The translations under genes and the position numbers were made by a program. 21,240 nucleotides of DNA from Takakia lepidozioides (lineage: Eukaryota > Streptophyta > Takakiopsida > Takakiales > Takakiaceae), in NCBI GenBank assembly GCA_030704615.1, contig CM060731.1, positions 53,012,001-53,033,240 on the forward strand, given 5' to 3'. The notes under the pieces are model-generated. The model had not been told where the DNA came from, did no database searches, and saw only the letters and a program-made list of their open reading frames with translations. Every line of letters begins with the position of its first letter. Positions within the stretch are counted from its first letter, which is position 1. Below are positions 1 through 9,860 of the stretch, piece by piece.

Positions 1-410
1 GCCATTTCTCCAAGGGGTTTAGCCACGCCAAGCTAGGGTTTGTGTCTCTTGGACTCTAGGCTTCTTTCCACCGAGCTATGGCGGCTGTGAGGAAATCGGC
101 AAGGTATTCTTGCTCTTTTGGCTCCCACACACCACCATAGTAGCCCTAAGCCAGTAGCCCCAAACACGCCACTAAACTCAATGGCAAACAACCAAGCCCT
201 GCTGGTTCCCAGCCCTTGTGAGCACTCATTCAAGCACTCTCCTTGGCCATAGCATCTGTCTTAGAGCCTATTCCAGCCCCCTACACCTGCTGCTTCAAGA
301 GTTGCGCTCCCTTCAAGCTTGAAGTTGAAACCCCAACTCACATAGGCCCTACAAGTGCTCTTTCACTCCAAGTGGAAACCAGCCCTAGACCTTCCATTCT
401 AGCTCTCTAA

Positions 411-652
411 AGCTTGAAAACAAGAGCCTCAATGGGCTGAAGGCATGCTCCACACATGCCCCACTCTCACCATAAGAGAATCAGCTCATTTGCTTCATTT
501 CTTGCACCCACAAACCTGAAAATACAAGCTTCAGTAGGCTGAAAGCATGCTCCACATGCCCTACAGGGAAACCAGCCCCTTCCTTCCTTTCTTGCACTTC
601 CACACCTGAAAGTGCAAGCCTTCACCAGGCTAATAGCATGCTCCGACACTCC
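411..652. repeat. Three-unit degenerate tandem repeat (~90-100 bp period)
   Basis: Three related units share the order 'tgaaa...caagc/cctca...ggctgaaGGCATGCTCC'. The invariant GCATGCTCC core occurs at 443-451, 545-553 and 636-644, giving spacings of 102 and 91 bases. The intervening parts share 'cttgcac' and 'catgccc' pieces. The units are too diverged to be a young satellite, and no coding function is evident. Confidence 0.6.
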
Positions 653-1500
653 TCTTGTGGTGCAAGAACTTTTCTTCCAAGCTCTGAAACCCTAGGTGTA
701 CATTCCATGGCCTTGCCGCACCTCTTAGCTCCTGTTCCAGCCCCGCTCTTGCCATGGCAAGAGCCCTCATACCGCTGGAGTTTCAGATTGAAACCCCCAA
801 CTCAACATAGCCACAAATGCATTGGCTTGCATACAAGAGAAATCAGCCATCTCTCTTTACTCATACCTCCTTATGAGCTTGCAGTTGGAGCTCCCGATAA
901 CTGTGACTTACATCTAACACCCTCGCAGCTCCACATTGCTGCAGCTCCTTAACTTGGCCTGCAGCTGAAGAAGACAACCACCGGTTCACCCACTCGAGAC
1001 CAACATCTCCTCCGCTTCACACTAGAAGCCCAAACTTGGTTGCCATAGCGTTGAGCTATGCAACGCCGCTCTTCAACATAGGCTACCCGCCTCTCTATCC
1101 ATTGCAAACCTGCAATCTGTTCGCCTTTGCACTCTATCCACTTTGGATAGGCTCATGCACGGATCCCTGCACTCTAGGCTGAACTGCTTCTCATGAAAAC
1201 ACAAGTGCTACAAAACAACTCGAACCTGGCACTCACAGACTCGAGCTGATCTTTCTCGAGTGATAAAGAAGAAGAATACAAGCACGAGCTCATGCGAGCT
1301 CACAAAGCTGAAGCATAAACTCATGCATATATAAACTCATCACTCAAATACAAGTCAAGCCAAGTGCACCCCACGCCATGGGGAATCCACACTACGACGC
1401 CATAGCTAGGCGCGGTGAGGCTCAACTCGAGAAAGATGAGCCTCCCGCGCTTGCCGTGAAGATAACCACTCCAGGGCCTAAATCTGCCTTGACCCCTGGA

Positions 1501-1529
1501 TTGACACTTGGGCCAATCCCAAATGTCAA
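1501..1529. repeat. 12-bp inverted repeat / hairpin with 5-nt loop
   Basis: The left arm TTGACACTTGGG (1501-1512) pairs with the right arm CCCAAATGTCAA (1518-1529) around the loop CCAAT. Only one position departs from perfect complementarity, and it would form a G-U pair in RNA. A second smaller palindrome, CTAGCTA/TAGCTAG, follows at 1540-1558. Such hairpins occur near Helitron 3' ends and in transcription terminators. Here there is no adjoining gene, so the role is unknown. Confidence 0.7.
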
Positions 1530-1581
1530 TATGTAAAAGCTAGCTATTTCCTAGCTAGTTTCACACTAGTGGTAAAATAAC

Positions 1582-1785
1582 TTGACAGTTATTACAAACT
1601 TGCGACTTTGCAAGTTAGGTGTTCAGAACCTTGATATGCTTGTGAGCATTGTCAAGAATTGGCCGAATGATGCTCGTGTTGGTTGCATGAGCTCTTCCAT
1701 GAGCGAATTTTTGAACAGTGAGAAAGTCCTCTTAGATGACAACGAGGAGGTGATTGCAGAGGCCGAGTTGTTTGAGATAGAATGA
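1582..1785 (+). pseudogene. hAT-type transposase C-terminal remnant (putative)
   Basis: A 67-codon frame ends at 1785 and may begin as an exon after the acceptor-like 'cttgacag' at 1588. The encoded residues include an NLRL motif followed by a KNWPNDARVGC segment and an acidic tail. From memory, this arrangement resembles the end of plant BED/DUF659-type hAT transposases just after the dimerisation helix. No upstream catalytic part is found in the 1.5 kb before it, so this is a truncated remnant or the last exon of an interrupted gene. The assignment is strengthened by the hAT-like terminus 470 bp downstream. On protein resemblance alone the call would be weak. Confidence 0.45.
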
Positions 1786-1964
1786 TTTCTTTGTGTACTC
1801 TATAGTACACTACTCTACACACATTGATTTACACTTGGTTACTTTGTATTATTATTATTTCATAAATTTGCTTATAAATGTTGTGTTGTTTCTTTTCAAC
1901 ATGGTCAAAATATTTGATATAACTAATGGGGATTCACAAATCATTTTCAGATTTATAAAAAAAC

Positions 1965-2040
1965 GATAAATATAAATATATATAAATATAAATATATATA
2001 AATATAAATATATATAAATATAAATATATATAAATATAAA
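1965..2040. repeat. AT-only minisatellite, 16-bp period
   Basis: The unit TATAAATATAAATATA is repeated almost perfectly from 1981, with three full copies, a partial fourth and an irregular leading part. It contains only A and T. The near identity of copies points to recent expansion. It lies inside the putative hAT end, between the transposase remnant and the subterminal motif cluster. Confidence 0.9.
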
Positions 2041-2052
2041 TTCAAAAAATAC

Positions 2053-2243
2053 AGAACCGGAACCGGAAACTGGAACCGGCGGATCCTTCCCAAAAAATAC
2101 CCGGAACCGGAACCGTCATCTACTCATGAATTTTGGAACCGGAACCGCTTCATAAAAAAGAACCGGATCTGGAACCGGAACCGCCTCTTTAAATCTATCA
2201 AGGAACTGGAACCGGCGGTTCCTTCAATATGGCAAGAACCGCA
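2053..2243. repeat. Clustered GGAACCG subterminal motifs
   Basis: AACCG occurs about a dozen times on the plus strand within 190 bases, often as doublets such as GGAACCGGAACCG, plus one copy in the opposite orientation (CGGTTCC near 2216). The last copy merges into the terminus. Dense short motifs next to a transposon end are what hAT transposases bind, as with AAACGG motifs in maize Ac. The motif may be the binding site of this family; that is inference. Confidence 0.8.
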
Positions 2244-2251
2244 CAACACTG

Positions 2252-2259
2252 GTTATAAC
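2252..2259. other. Candidate 8-bp hAT target-site duplication (right copy)
   Basis: GTTATAAC directly follows the CACAACACTG terminus. It is a perfect palindrome and matches the hAT preference for T at position 2 and A at position 7. The left copy is not found in this window, so the duplication is unproven. Confidence 0.45.
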
Positions 2260-2344
2260 ATTTGAACAATGTGCATTTTTTGCATAACGAAAAACAAAAA
2301 CCGAAACTTCACCTTTGACCAAGCAAAAAATCTATGTTCCAAAA

Positions 2345-2742
2345 TTTTGCAGGGAGAATCCGAGCCATATTCATGCCAATTGGACCTTGTTTACATTTTG
2401 GCCTACAAATTGTTGTGGGCTCATGTTGTATTAGTGTATAATAGCTTACTGGAAAGCTAAAAGAATTTTCTAACTTTGAGTTGATTTCGTATCAATCTAA
2501 CAAAGACAAAAGGTTATTCAACAAAATCTGAGGGCAATGTAGCTACATGTGTTTGTTGTGCCAATTTGACCTCCTTGCACAGTTTCGCTTATAAATTCCT
2601 GTGGGCTTATGCTCTATGAGTGTGCAATAGCTTTTTGGAAAGCTAAAAGGATTTCCCAACTCTGTATTTTGGTTTCATACTAATGAATGCAGAGGAAAAG
2701 AAAATTACACCACAAAATCCGAGGGGTAATGTACCTTCATGC
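2345..2742. repeat. 185-bp degenerate tandem repeat, about two copies
   Basis: Unit 1 runs from TGCCAATTGGACC at 2374 and unit 2 from TGCCAATTTGACC at 2559. Both continue with similar blocks: '...tgtgggctcatg...', 'aatagctt..tggaaagctaaaag', '...aaaatc(t/c)gaggg(c/g)(a/t)atgta...catg'. The tail of an earlier unit is visible at 2345-2373. Divergence between units is substantial. The phrase 'gctttttggaaagctaaaag' resembles non-coding repeat families common in large plant genomes. No protein is encoded; the 63-codon frame over it is incidental. Confidence 0.75.
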
Positions 2743-3759
2743 CTCTACATCTTTTGTAAGGAACCTAATTTATGCTATTATTTGTGGGTTTTTCAATATG
2801 TAATCTGTAACGAGTGGGAAAGATGATGACCCTCTTTCATTCAGACCTGGTTTAACACTCCATGATGTAAAGCTTTCCACTAAGAGAGTGGCCGTGGCCG
2901 TGGAGAGAGGGAGCCAGACTACTTAGGGATTACCAACTTGCTTGGGTGAATTTTGCCCGAGTTCACCTAGCGGATGAGTCGTGGGATCTCATCCACCCAT
3001 GTGTGCCTCCATCACTAGACCATTGTTCAAAGCGCTGGCCGCTCAAGTGTTGGCAGCATCGATCTGTTTCCTCGTCATCTGTTGGTCTCCCATGATAAAA
3101 GAGCCCGCCAATAGTGACTGTGAGGCTTGTTTTTGCTAGTAAAAGAGATGAACGAAGTAGCGAATGAGGGGTTTTGACTCAAGCTGCTATGATGATGTAA
3201 CGTGGACCAGATTGTGTCTTCAGTTAAGTAAGAATACATCTCTTTCTTTTCAAGAGATGCTTTGAGGCCTTTGTTGTTGTATTTAATATTATGATCTAGG
3301 CGTGGTTATGATCATTGCAGCATCGTTGGAAGTTATGGTTGCTCAGCTGCACACGGGTGGTTATCACAGAATGATAGTATTTGGACGTCAGACATAAAGC
3401 GTGCAAAAGAGACCCCGTGGATGGAGAGTGGGTTGACCTTGGGTGCAAGCAGAGCTAGCTGGCAAGACACAAGGCGGAACACGATCTGTTGATGGCGTTC
3501 ATGCAGCATGGCTCCCAGACCGAGAATATGGGTGTTGTTTGAAGAGCGATGATCCAAGGGTTTCAATTTCAATGCCCACAGGTTTAATTTCTATGTAGAT
3601 GATTGCAGAAGTGCTGTATCCCGGTGAAATCTGGAAAAGCCTATCCGTCTTTCTTTGAAATGCAGGATGGCAAGGTTCCACCATCACCAGTACTTTAAAG
3701 AGGACCAAGGGAGGGAGTCGCTGGTGTCTCTGGTGTGGATGTGAGGGTACCGTGTAAGG
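2743..3759. other. Gene-free stretch; nothing recognised
   Basis: Short open frames here have no recognisable motifs. The part around 3200-3270 (AAGTAAGAATACATCTCTTTCTTTT) has the feel of the end of a Copia-type LTR, but I cannot place TG...CA boundaries, a target duplication or a matching second LTR. I make no element call. Confidence 0.5.
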
Positions 3760-4023
3760 AGGGAAAACTGGCCTTGCACATTCTGGACAAACAATGCATT
3801 CAGGGGATTCCACTTTTGTCTCTCGATGAAAGCTCTGGTAGAGGGAAAGCAGGTGCATGCACACATTACACGAAGTGAATAAATGTCTAACATCGTTCTA
3901 GTTAGCACCCTTGTCAACATGTATGCCAAATGTGGGAGCATCACAGATGCTCGTTAAGTGTTTGAAAAAATGACCAAACGAGATGTCGTCTCATGGAACA
4001 CATTGCTTACAGGAAACCTTAGA
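3760..4023 (+). pseudogene. PLS-class pentatricopeptide repeat (PPR) pseudogene fragment
   Basis: From 3826 the plus strand reads ALVEGKQVHAHI, then LVSTLVNMYAKCGSITDAR, then VFEKMTKRDVVSWNTLL. This is the signature of plant PLS-type PPR organellar RNA-editing factors (GKQVHAH, NMYAKCGSI.DAR.VF, RDVVSWN). Two in-frame stops interrupt it: TAA at 3874-3876, after HAHITRSE, and TAA at 3955-3957, exactly between DAR and VF. Upstream, a STFVS motif lies in another frame, so a frameshift precedes 3826. Homology ends just after 4020. Only about two repeats remain of a protein that normally has ten or more. It is a dead fragment without introns, as expected of a retrocopy or duplicated piece. Confidence 0.88.
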
Positions 4024-5933
4024 TGCTAAAAATGAAGAAGACCCAGACCACCAAAAACAGATCGACGAAACCCTTCAAGGAGAAATGCACTCCGAAATAA
4101 AAGAGGAAGGGAGAGAAGTGATGCGAAAGCGAGAGATCGGGGGAGGCAGATTGCGAAGAGCCATCTATTACTCATGACCGAAAGGTTAAGTCAGAGCACT
4201 CGGACAACCCAGGATGATAACCGATGACCAATTCGTGACCTGATGGATGCATCGCCACTTATGAATGGAATTGGGTGGCCCCATTTGAAGGCTTGCTCCA
4301 TTGCAGTGCATGCTTGCTCAAGAACTGCTTGCTTTGGGGAAGGATGTTCTCTTTGAGCTTGATATCAACTCCGATCTGCTGCTCGTATGACCACAGCAGA
4401 CGGCCAAGGCATCTGTGCTCAGCCGTCGCCATCAAGCTAGTGGTGTGGGAGGCTTTGTGGTACACATCCGTGGTTGACAGGGTTTCCTCATTTCCACAAC
4501 TGCTGGTAGAGTTGATATACCCAGCGTACATTTTGGACTTATTCCCCAAGAGAACTGGAAATGCATTGAAACGGCTACAAAATCTTCACTGGAAGATGAC
4601 TCCATAGAAATAGAATAAGAAAGGCAGTTCAAGAGCCCAAAGTTCCTCGTTCTTAGGAAGGAATCGCAGTGAAGGAATCTCCGTGTTAGCTTACTTGGTC
4701 ATCGAGCTGTTGAATCCATCAGACATTCACAACTTAGCAGACCCTCAATGTAGCATGCCAATACACCAGAAAGTGGTAGATTTACTAGAAATTTTGTTGT
4801 TATTTTCAAGGTACAAAAGAGGAAAACGATGTGTGACAGGTTACTCAAGGCACAATACAGGAATTTTATTGTAGAAACAGACACCACCAGATTCTACCTC
4901 CAGTCCATGGCAGAGCCGAAGAGTATCCTGCAGCGAGCATGGCGACAAGCGGCCTCAAATCCAAATCGGACTGTCAATACTCCATCTGGGGAGAGAACGA
5001 GCAAGGCTGTCAGCCACCCAATATATGCATCTCCACTCCTGTCGACCAGCTTGTCTACCTTGAGGTGACACAATTGATCAATCTAAGCTTGGATGCAATG
5101 CTCCTAATCTGGGTTACTTCAGAGACGAGCTGACCACCTTCACCTTTGAGAATCAAAGGGCGCCATTTTCTGTCCCTTAAAAGTGTTCTCAAATTGACAG
5201 AAATTTTCCTAGCCACACCCACAGATAACTGGAAGACTTTTAATGCTCCCTTAAAGACTTAAAACGTCATACCTTCTGGCTGCCAGCACTTGCTGGCTGT
5301 AGCTCCACCCAGTCCAGAAACGCAGCCTTGGGTCCTCAGAAAGCAGATATGAGTTTGCTACTAATTCGATTCCATCTACCTTTGTAACAATTGGGGCAAA
5401 ATGTGCCATTGTTGTGGATTCTCCTTTGGAGCCTTTCTTATGTCCACAGGTGACCCCGAAGGCTCATGGGAGAGAGTCCATTGACTGTTCCCTGGGAACA
5501 TAGGCTATCACGCACCCTCCAAGGTAGTATTTCCTCAGAGGTGTGAGAGAGACATACATAAAAGTTGTCTTTTCTCCCAAAAGAGAATGGAAAAATGAGT
5601 GAATGATATAAAGAAAGAAATTTTACATCTTTGCATGAGGCACTTTGAGCTTATGGTGGCATCTGCTGGCCACCATGCCCACAGATCACGCATGGGAATG
5701 AACACATCTCCTTAGTTATGGATGGAAGAGCTGGCGCTTCAAAGACAGAATGTCATAAATTCAATCAAGAATTGAAAGGCCCCATAAGCTGGCACAACCA
5801 CACTCTAGCGGAGGCAGCTAACCTTCTGATGAACTGTCTTGCTGCTACTTTGTACCAAGCCACACATACTTCAAATAGTGTCAGTAGATATGTGTGAGGT
5901 TTTGTGGCATGCATGACCTCAGGGTTCTCCTAT
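4024..5933. other. Gene-free stretch downstream of MAPDA, containing one unidentified open frame
   Basis: No known domain is seen on either strand. The part next to 5934 should contain the MAPDA 3' UTR on the minus strand, although I see no clear AATAAA there. On the minus strand 4549-4259 is open for 97 codons with protein-like composition (it includes AEHRCLGRLLWSYEQQIGVD). I do not recognise it, and no matching exons are found beside it. Plus-strand frames in the same place are likely shadows. Confidence 0.5.
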
Positions 5934-8900
5934 TCAACATGCATTTCCCTGAAGCCGGAGCTCAATTGAGTCAAAGTGTTGCTTGAGGGTCTCCTTCAGC
6001 GGTGGATCGGCAAAAGTATATTCAATTGCTTCCTTAGCCAGCTTGAGGAGCTCCTCCGATGTCAGATCTAGCAAACGTACATTACCATCGATCAGAATGA
6101 CTAGCCTGTATCCATATCAGGAGGTACATTTGATTGCTGTCATGATTTGATGGACTCTTAGGCTGCACTTTGAAGGCTAGCGATTGCAAGCAACCTGCTT
6201 GGTCTCTCTCCTTAATTAATAGCAGTCCTCTTGCAAGCTCAAATTGAAGCAGTATGCATGCCTCTATAATGTTGACCAATGACACTTACCAAGACAAGCA
6301 GCAGCAAGAGCATATTCTCGAGAAAGGCTGGTGGAGAAAATGCCTGGATCATCAGTGCAGATGACGATTGGGTGGTTGGCTTTGTGAAGTGACACTGTCC
6401 TCACCACATCAGCATCACCCTGTTTCCTTGTCAATTGGCAAGAACTGACACTTCCCACCATCTGATTACCATAAACTTTATGTACTCTACCAATCACGTC
6501 TGTTCCTGATGCACAAGGTCTTCTCAAAACTACAAACCGTGTAAAGTGTCCTGGAAGTCCCTGCCTCAACTCAAGTGTGAGACAGACTGATCCTATAATA
6601 GACCCCTGTCATCATAGACTGAGAAGAAATAAAACTTGCAAAGGGCTTTCACGTTACTCTTCAAATCTGAACATAGTCTGACAAGTTTTCCTCTGGCAAC
6701 CAGAAAGTGTAATTGAAATAGCACCATGTATCTTGAATTATATTAAAATCCCAAATACTTCTTTAAAATTTCAAAAACTTTTAGCAGAAACGGGAATGTG
6801 GATGTGCAACAAACTTAAGTGGAACCTTCTGAAAATTTCTGAAGGAACCAACAGCAGGGCAGATCTACTAAAGGCCAGAGTGGACCAACCAAAGTGATGG
6901 TCCAGGATGGATGGCACACTCAAAGTTGCCACATTGGAGGTGAGGCATACCTCCACCTGCGCAATCCACCCTCCCATTCATGATGCCCAAGCCCTTCTGT
7001 TTGCCGGCCAGAGTATCCTCAGATAAAATGTCATGCCGTCCGTGGTAAGTATGATTGCATCGGTGTGTGCTGATACGAGGAATGTGAACATGATGATATG
7101 ACTGTATGCAAGATCTGAAAATGGAAAGGCTAGTGGCAGTTTATGACCCGCTTTTGTGGCATCGCTGCATGAATCGTCTCTGGAGAGCAGTCTTCCTATG
7201 GTGAATCTGTGGCCCTCCTCCAGTCAGGATTTTGGATGGATTTAAGACAAGTAGATGGCCAAAATCGGTCCGTCTTACAATGTGGGAACAAGCCTTCGTA
7301 GGCTGCTATCCTTCTTTCTACTTCCTGTTCCCCCTACTACTTTGTGAAGGTAGGTTCTATGGCCGTGACACTACATAGATTGATGGTCATGTCACTCTCC
7401 ACAACCGTGCCAAAATCAGCTGCTTGACATTACTTACAGGGATACGAGAGGCCAGCAGTTTGCACCATTCAGAGTCATCTAGGCAGCAGACATGGCCCAC
7501 TCGGTCCGGTCGAAAGGCGAGCATGGCTTGCACTTCTTCAGGATTGTGCACCTACATACCCCATTCAACACTTTGTCACCTACTACCTGTCAAACCTCAC
7601 ACTTCTGGTATCTGCTAGCACTGCAGGACTTCAGGCCTTGTTACAGTCATTTCCTTTGACAAGTGCAATTGAGAAGGCATCAATAAAACACAAGAGTTAC
7701 ACCACTGCTGAAAAACAGACCTCTCCGCAATGTAGAGTCAGTAAAAGTCCCTGTTGTCGAGCAAAAGTCAGAGCAGGTACAAATGTTTGCCTGGAAAACA
7801 CATGAACAACAAATGTTGACAGTAATTACAAGGACAAAATATAAGTCTTCATATAGCAATAGACATACTCAATAGGTAAACTTAAACTGGGTCACAGACA
7901 ATTGTATGATAGGAAGTAATATAGGACACATCTAAGCTCTTCCTCTAATGAGCCTACATCAGGCCAAACTCACAGCAGGCCAGATACACACCATTCTCCA
8001 ATGGCAGGGTCCCCTGATAAATCAACGCCAACAACCTCCCGGCCTTCTTGGCGCATCTCGCATGCCAAGCGAACCTACCGAAACAAACATATATAATGAC
8101 AAAGTGACCCGCCACATGTAACTACCACATTGATGATCTGCACTCCTTACTTGGAATTGAAATTAGCCAAAAAAGAAGTACTGAGTGTGTCCTTTCTAAT
8201 GAATACACAATAAGATTACACATGACTCACAGTGTCTAAGGCTGCCTCCACACTCTCCCGCCGATCAATGCTTAGAATTAGACGGACATAGATAGAGTTT
8301 TCTGCAGTAGCAGCTTTATCAAGGCCTGCCATAACTGCTTCCATGTATGACCGCTTGGTCATTTTCACTGCTGGATTGTTCTGTGCCACCCCACTCAGTT
8401 TGTCCTCATCATACTTCCTTCCCAACCACCTCCATGAGTAGAATCATGATCGAACTAACAGTTGTTCACCCTGCCTCAACCCCTCAACCTATTTGTTTGA
8501 GGACATTGTCCTTGTCGAAGCCACACCCCCAACAGCATGTGACCTCAGTTGTGGTACATAACAAGTGCTAGCGAAGGATGACTGGCATTTGCGGTACCTT
8601 GGGTGTTGTACGCAGCTCTGCATAAATAATGTTTTCCACAGCAAAATCTTCAATCACCTAATATCCAGGCCAAGTTTCAGTCTGTTGGTGTTGCAAATAT
8701 GTTCCAGCAATCTACATATGAAGCTTAGCAAGGAAGATGAACCTCACCTCTCGTGTGATTCGTGTGATAACAGCATGTTCAGTGGTAATTATGCGAATCA
8801 AGTCAAAAAGTTTGAAAGTCTCTGGTAGTGACCGCCTCTCTGTCAAACATCAACAACTGTTAGGGATCACAAGGAAGCTCTTTAAAGATTCCTGACTTCA

Positions 8901-9860
8901 CAGAGCTGTTAAGAAATATGCCACATGAAGAAATGTACGAAGGGGTCAGCCAGAGAGAAGACCTTTCTGGATTATACACTCCAACTCAGAGAAGGAGACA
9001 ACACCTTTCTTGGCATGCTCACCTGCAAGCTCCCTGCCCATGCATCCCATATTAAATCTCATTCTTCGCTGGGTAATGGGAAGGAGAAAGGAAACACAGT
9101 GTAGAGTGGATTTTCAAACTAGCTGTTGTTCAGATAGATAGCTCAACTTTCCTTCCACTGGGCACACAACCAACTGGAGAATTCAGATTGCTTGGATGGA
9201 ACAGGGCTGAAATGCATTCATTGCTTGATCCTGGGACTGCTTGGGTTGACTATCTGTATAACCAACACATCGTTGAAGGGGGACCTGTTTCTCAAGAGTC
9301 TTAAAAACATTCTCAGAATGTTTTTGCAGATTGATGACTGCTTTGAGCAATTGTAATACTCCAACAATATAGGCCAGTCTCTACTGAAAATCCTATCTGG
9401 CGACTATTCCAACTATTGAAAGGAACACGGAATTGTACTTGGGAAGGAACAAATTTCACAACTCTGGCGGACATATTTTTACATAGCATTGGGTCGAACA
9501 AGGAGGTGCATTCCCATAGTAACCAGTTGTATAACACTGCGATTTAGCTACCACAACACTCCCAAGTTAAGATTGTAGTCTCATCTACATGACTGACGAC
9601 TTGTCCATCCAGCAGGAAATTGTGACGCAGCGAACTCCATATTTTCGGTCCTAAAATGCAACAAGCGCACAGAGAAACAGTAGGGGAGGCACCGGATTGA
9701 TAGAGGGAGAGAGAGATAGAGAGATAAGGGCAGACAGGAGGGTAGACGAGCGAATGCTGCCATTTAGATGCGCGTGGAGCTCGAGTTTGGGCAGCGCCCG
9801 GCACAGCGGGAGGTGCTCGAAGTCCAAATCTCTGGAATGCCTTTGTGCCGGACAATCCAT
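5934..9860 (-). CDS. MAPDA: Adenosine deaminase-like protein, N6-methyl-AMP deaminase (11 exons)
   Basis: This is a complete gene for the cytosolic enzyme that, in Arabidopsis and humans (ADAL), deaminates N6-methyl-AMP to IMP and so clears modified nucleotides from RNA turnover. Exons on the minus strand: 9860-9736, 9033-8963, 8839-8748, 8657-8598, 8380-8231, 8074-7992, 7790-7721, 7551-7438, 6956-6890, 6394-6290, 6067-5934. All introns are GT-AG and every phase joins, giving 356 residues; I recall about 355 for the Arabidopsis protein. Metal-binding and catalytic residues are intact: HAH (H29, H31), TLHCGE (H214, E217), RVGH (H237) and CTDD (D292, D293). Other family landmarks are [38 protein letters not shown] and VCLTSN. 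The ATG at 9860 starts a leader of about 20 residues before PKLELHAH, longer than in Arabidopsis. An alternative acceptor for exon 5 at 8413 would add 11 residues. The exon 1 donor (CT|GTCTGC) is weak, but the join restores the conserved STLLELA. Confidence 0.95.
9701..9730. repeat. GA-rich simple repeat in MAPDA intron 1
   Basis: This is an irregular GAGA/GATA tract. On the sense (minus) strand it is a CT-rich run that begins a few bases after the exon 1 donor. It is probably a simple-sequence repeat without specific function, though CT-rich tracts just downstream of plant start codons sometimes affect expression. Confidence 0.8.

Larger units (their letters stand above)
1..1560. other. Gene-free, degenerate repeat-rich stretch
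   Basis: No reading frame here resembles a known protein; the open frames are short and lack domain motifs. The sequence is rich in CT on the plus strand and contains partial internal repetition. A phrase near 322-350 (GTTGAAACCCCAACTCACATAG) reappears slightly altered at 786-812, and a three-unit repeat lies at 411-652. A TATA-like run occurs near 1326-1333. This looks like old transposon or other non-coding repeat DNA, but I see no LTR boundaries, primer-binding site or polyprotein that would classify it. Confidence 0.6.
1582..2251 (+). mobile_element. Right end of a hAT-superfamily DNA transposon (putative)
   Basis: Four things occur in the order expected of a hAT 3' end: a transposase C-terminal frame (1582-1785), an AT-rich non-coding tail, a cluster of about a dozen AACCGG/AACCGC motifs (2053-2243), and a terminus ending CACAACACTG (2242-2251). 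Its reverse complement, CAGTGTTGTG, has the CAGTG/CAGNG start typical of hAT terminal inverted repeats. The next eight bases, GTTATAAC, fit the nTnnnnAn target-site consensus. hAT transposases bind clustered subterminal motifs, which would explain the array. The left end is not in the window, so the element is larger than shown or 5'-truncated. Confidence 0.6.

Noticed and set aside
3180-3330. Possible Copia-type LTR end
   Set aside because: The texture is suggestive, but no TG...CA termini, primer-binding site, target duplication or second LTR could be found.
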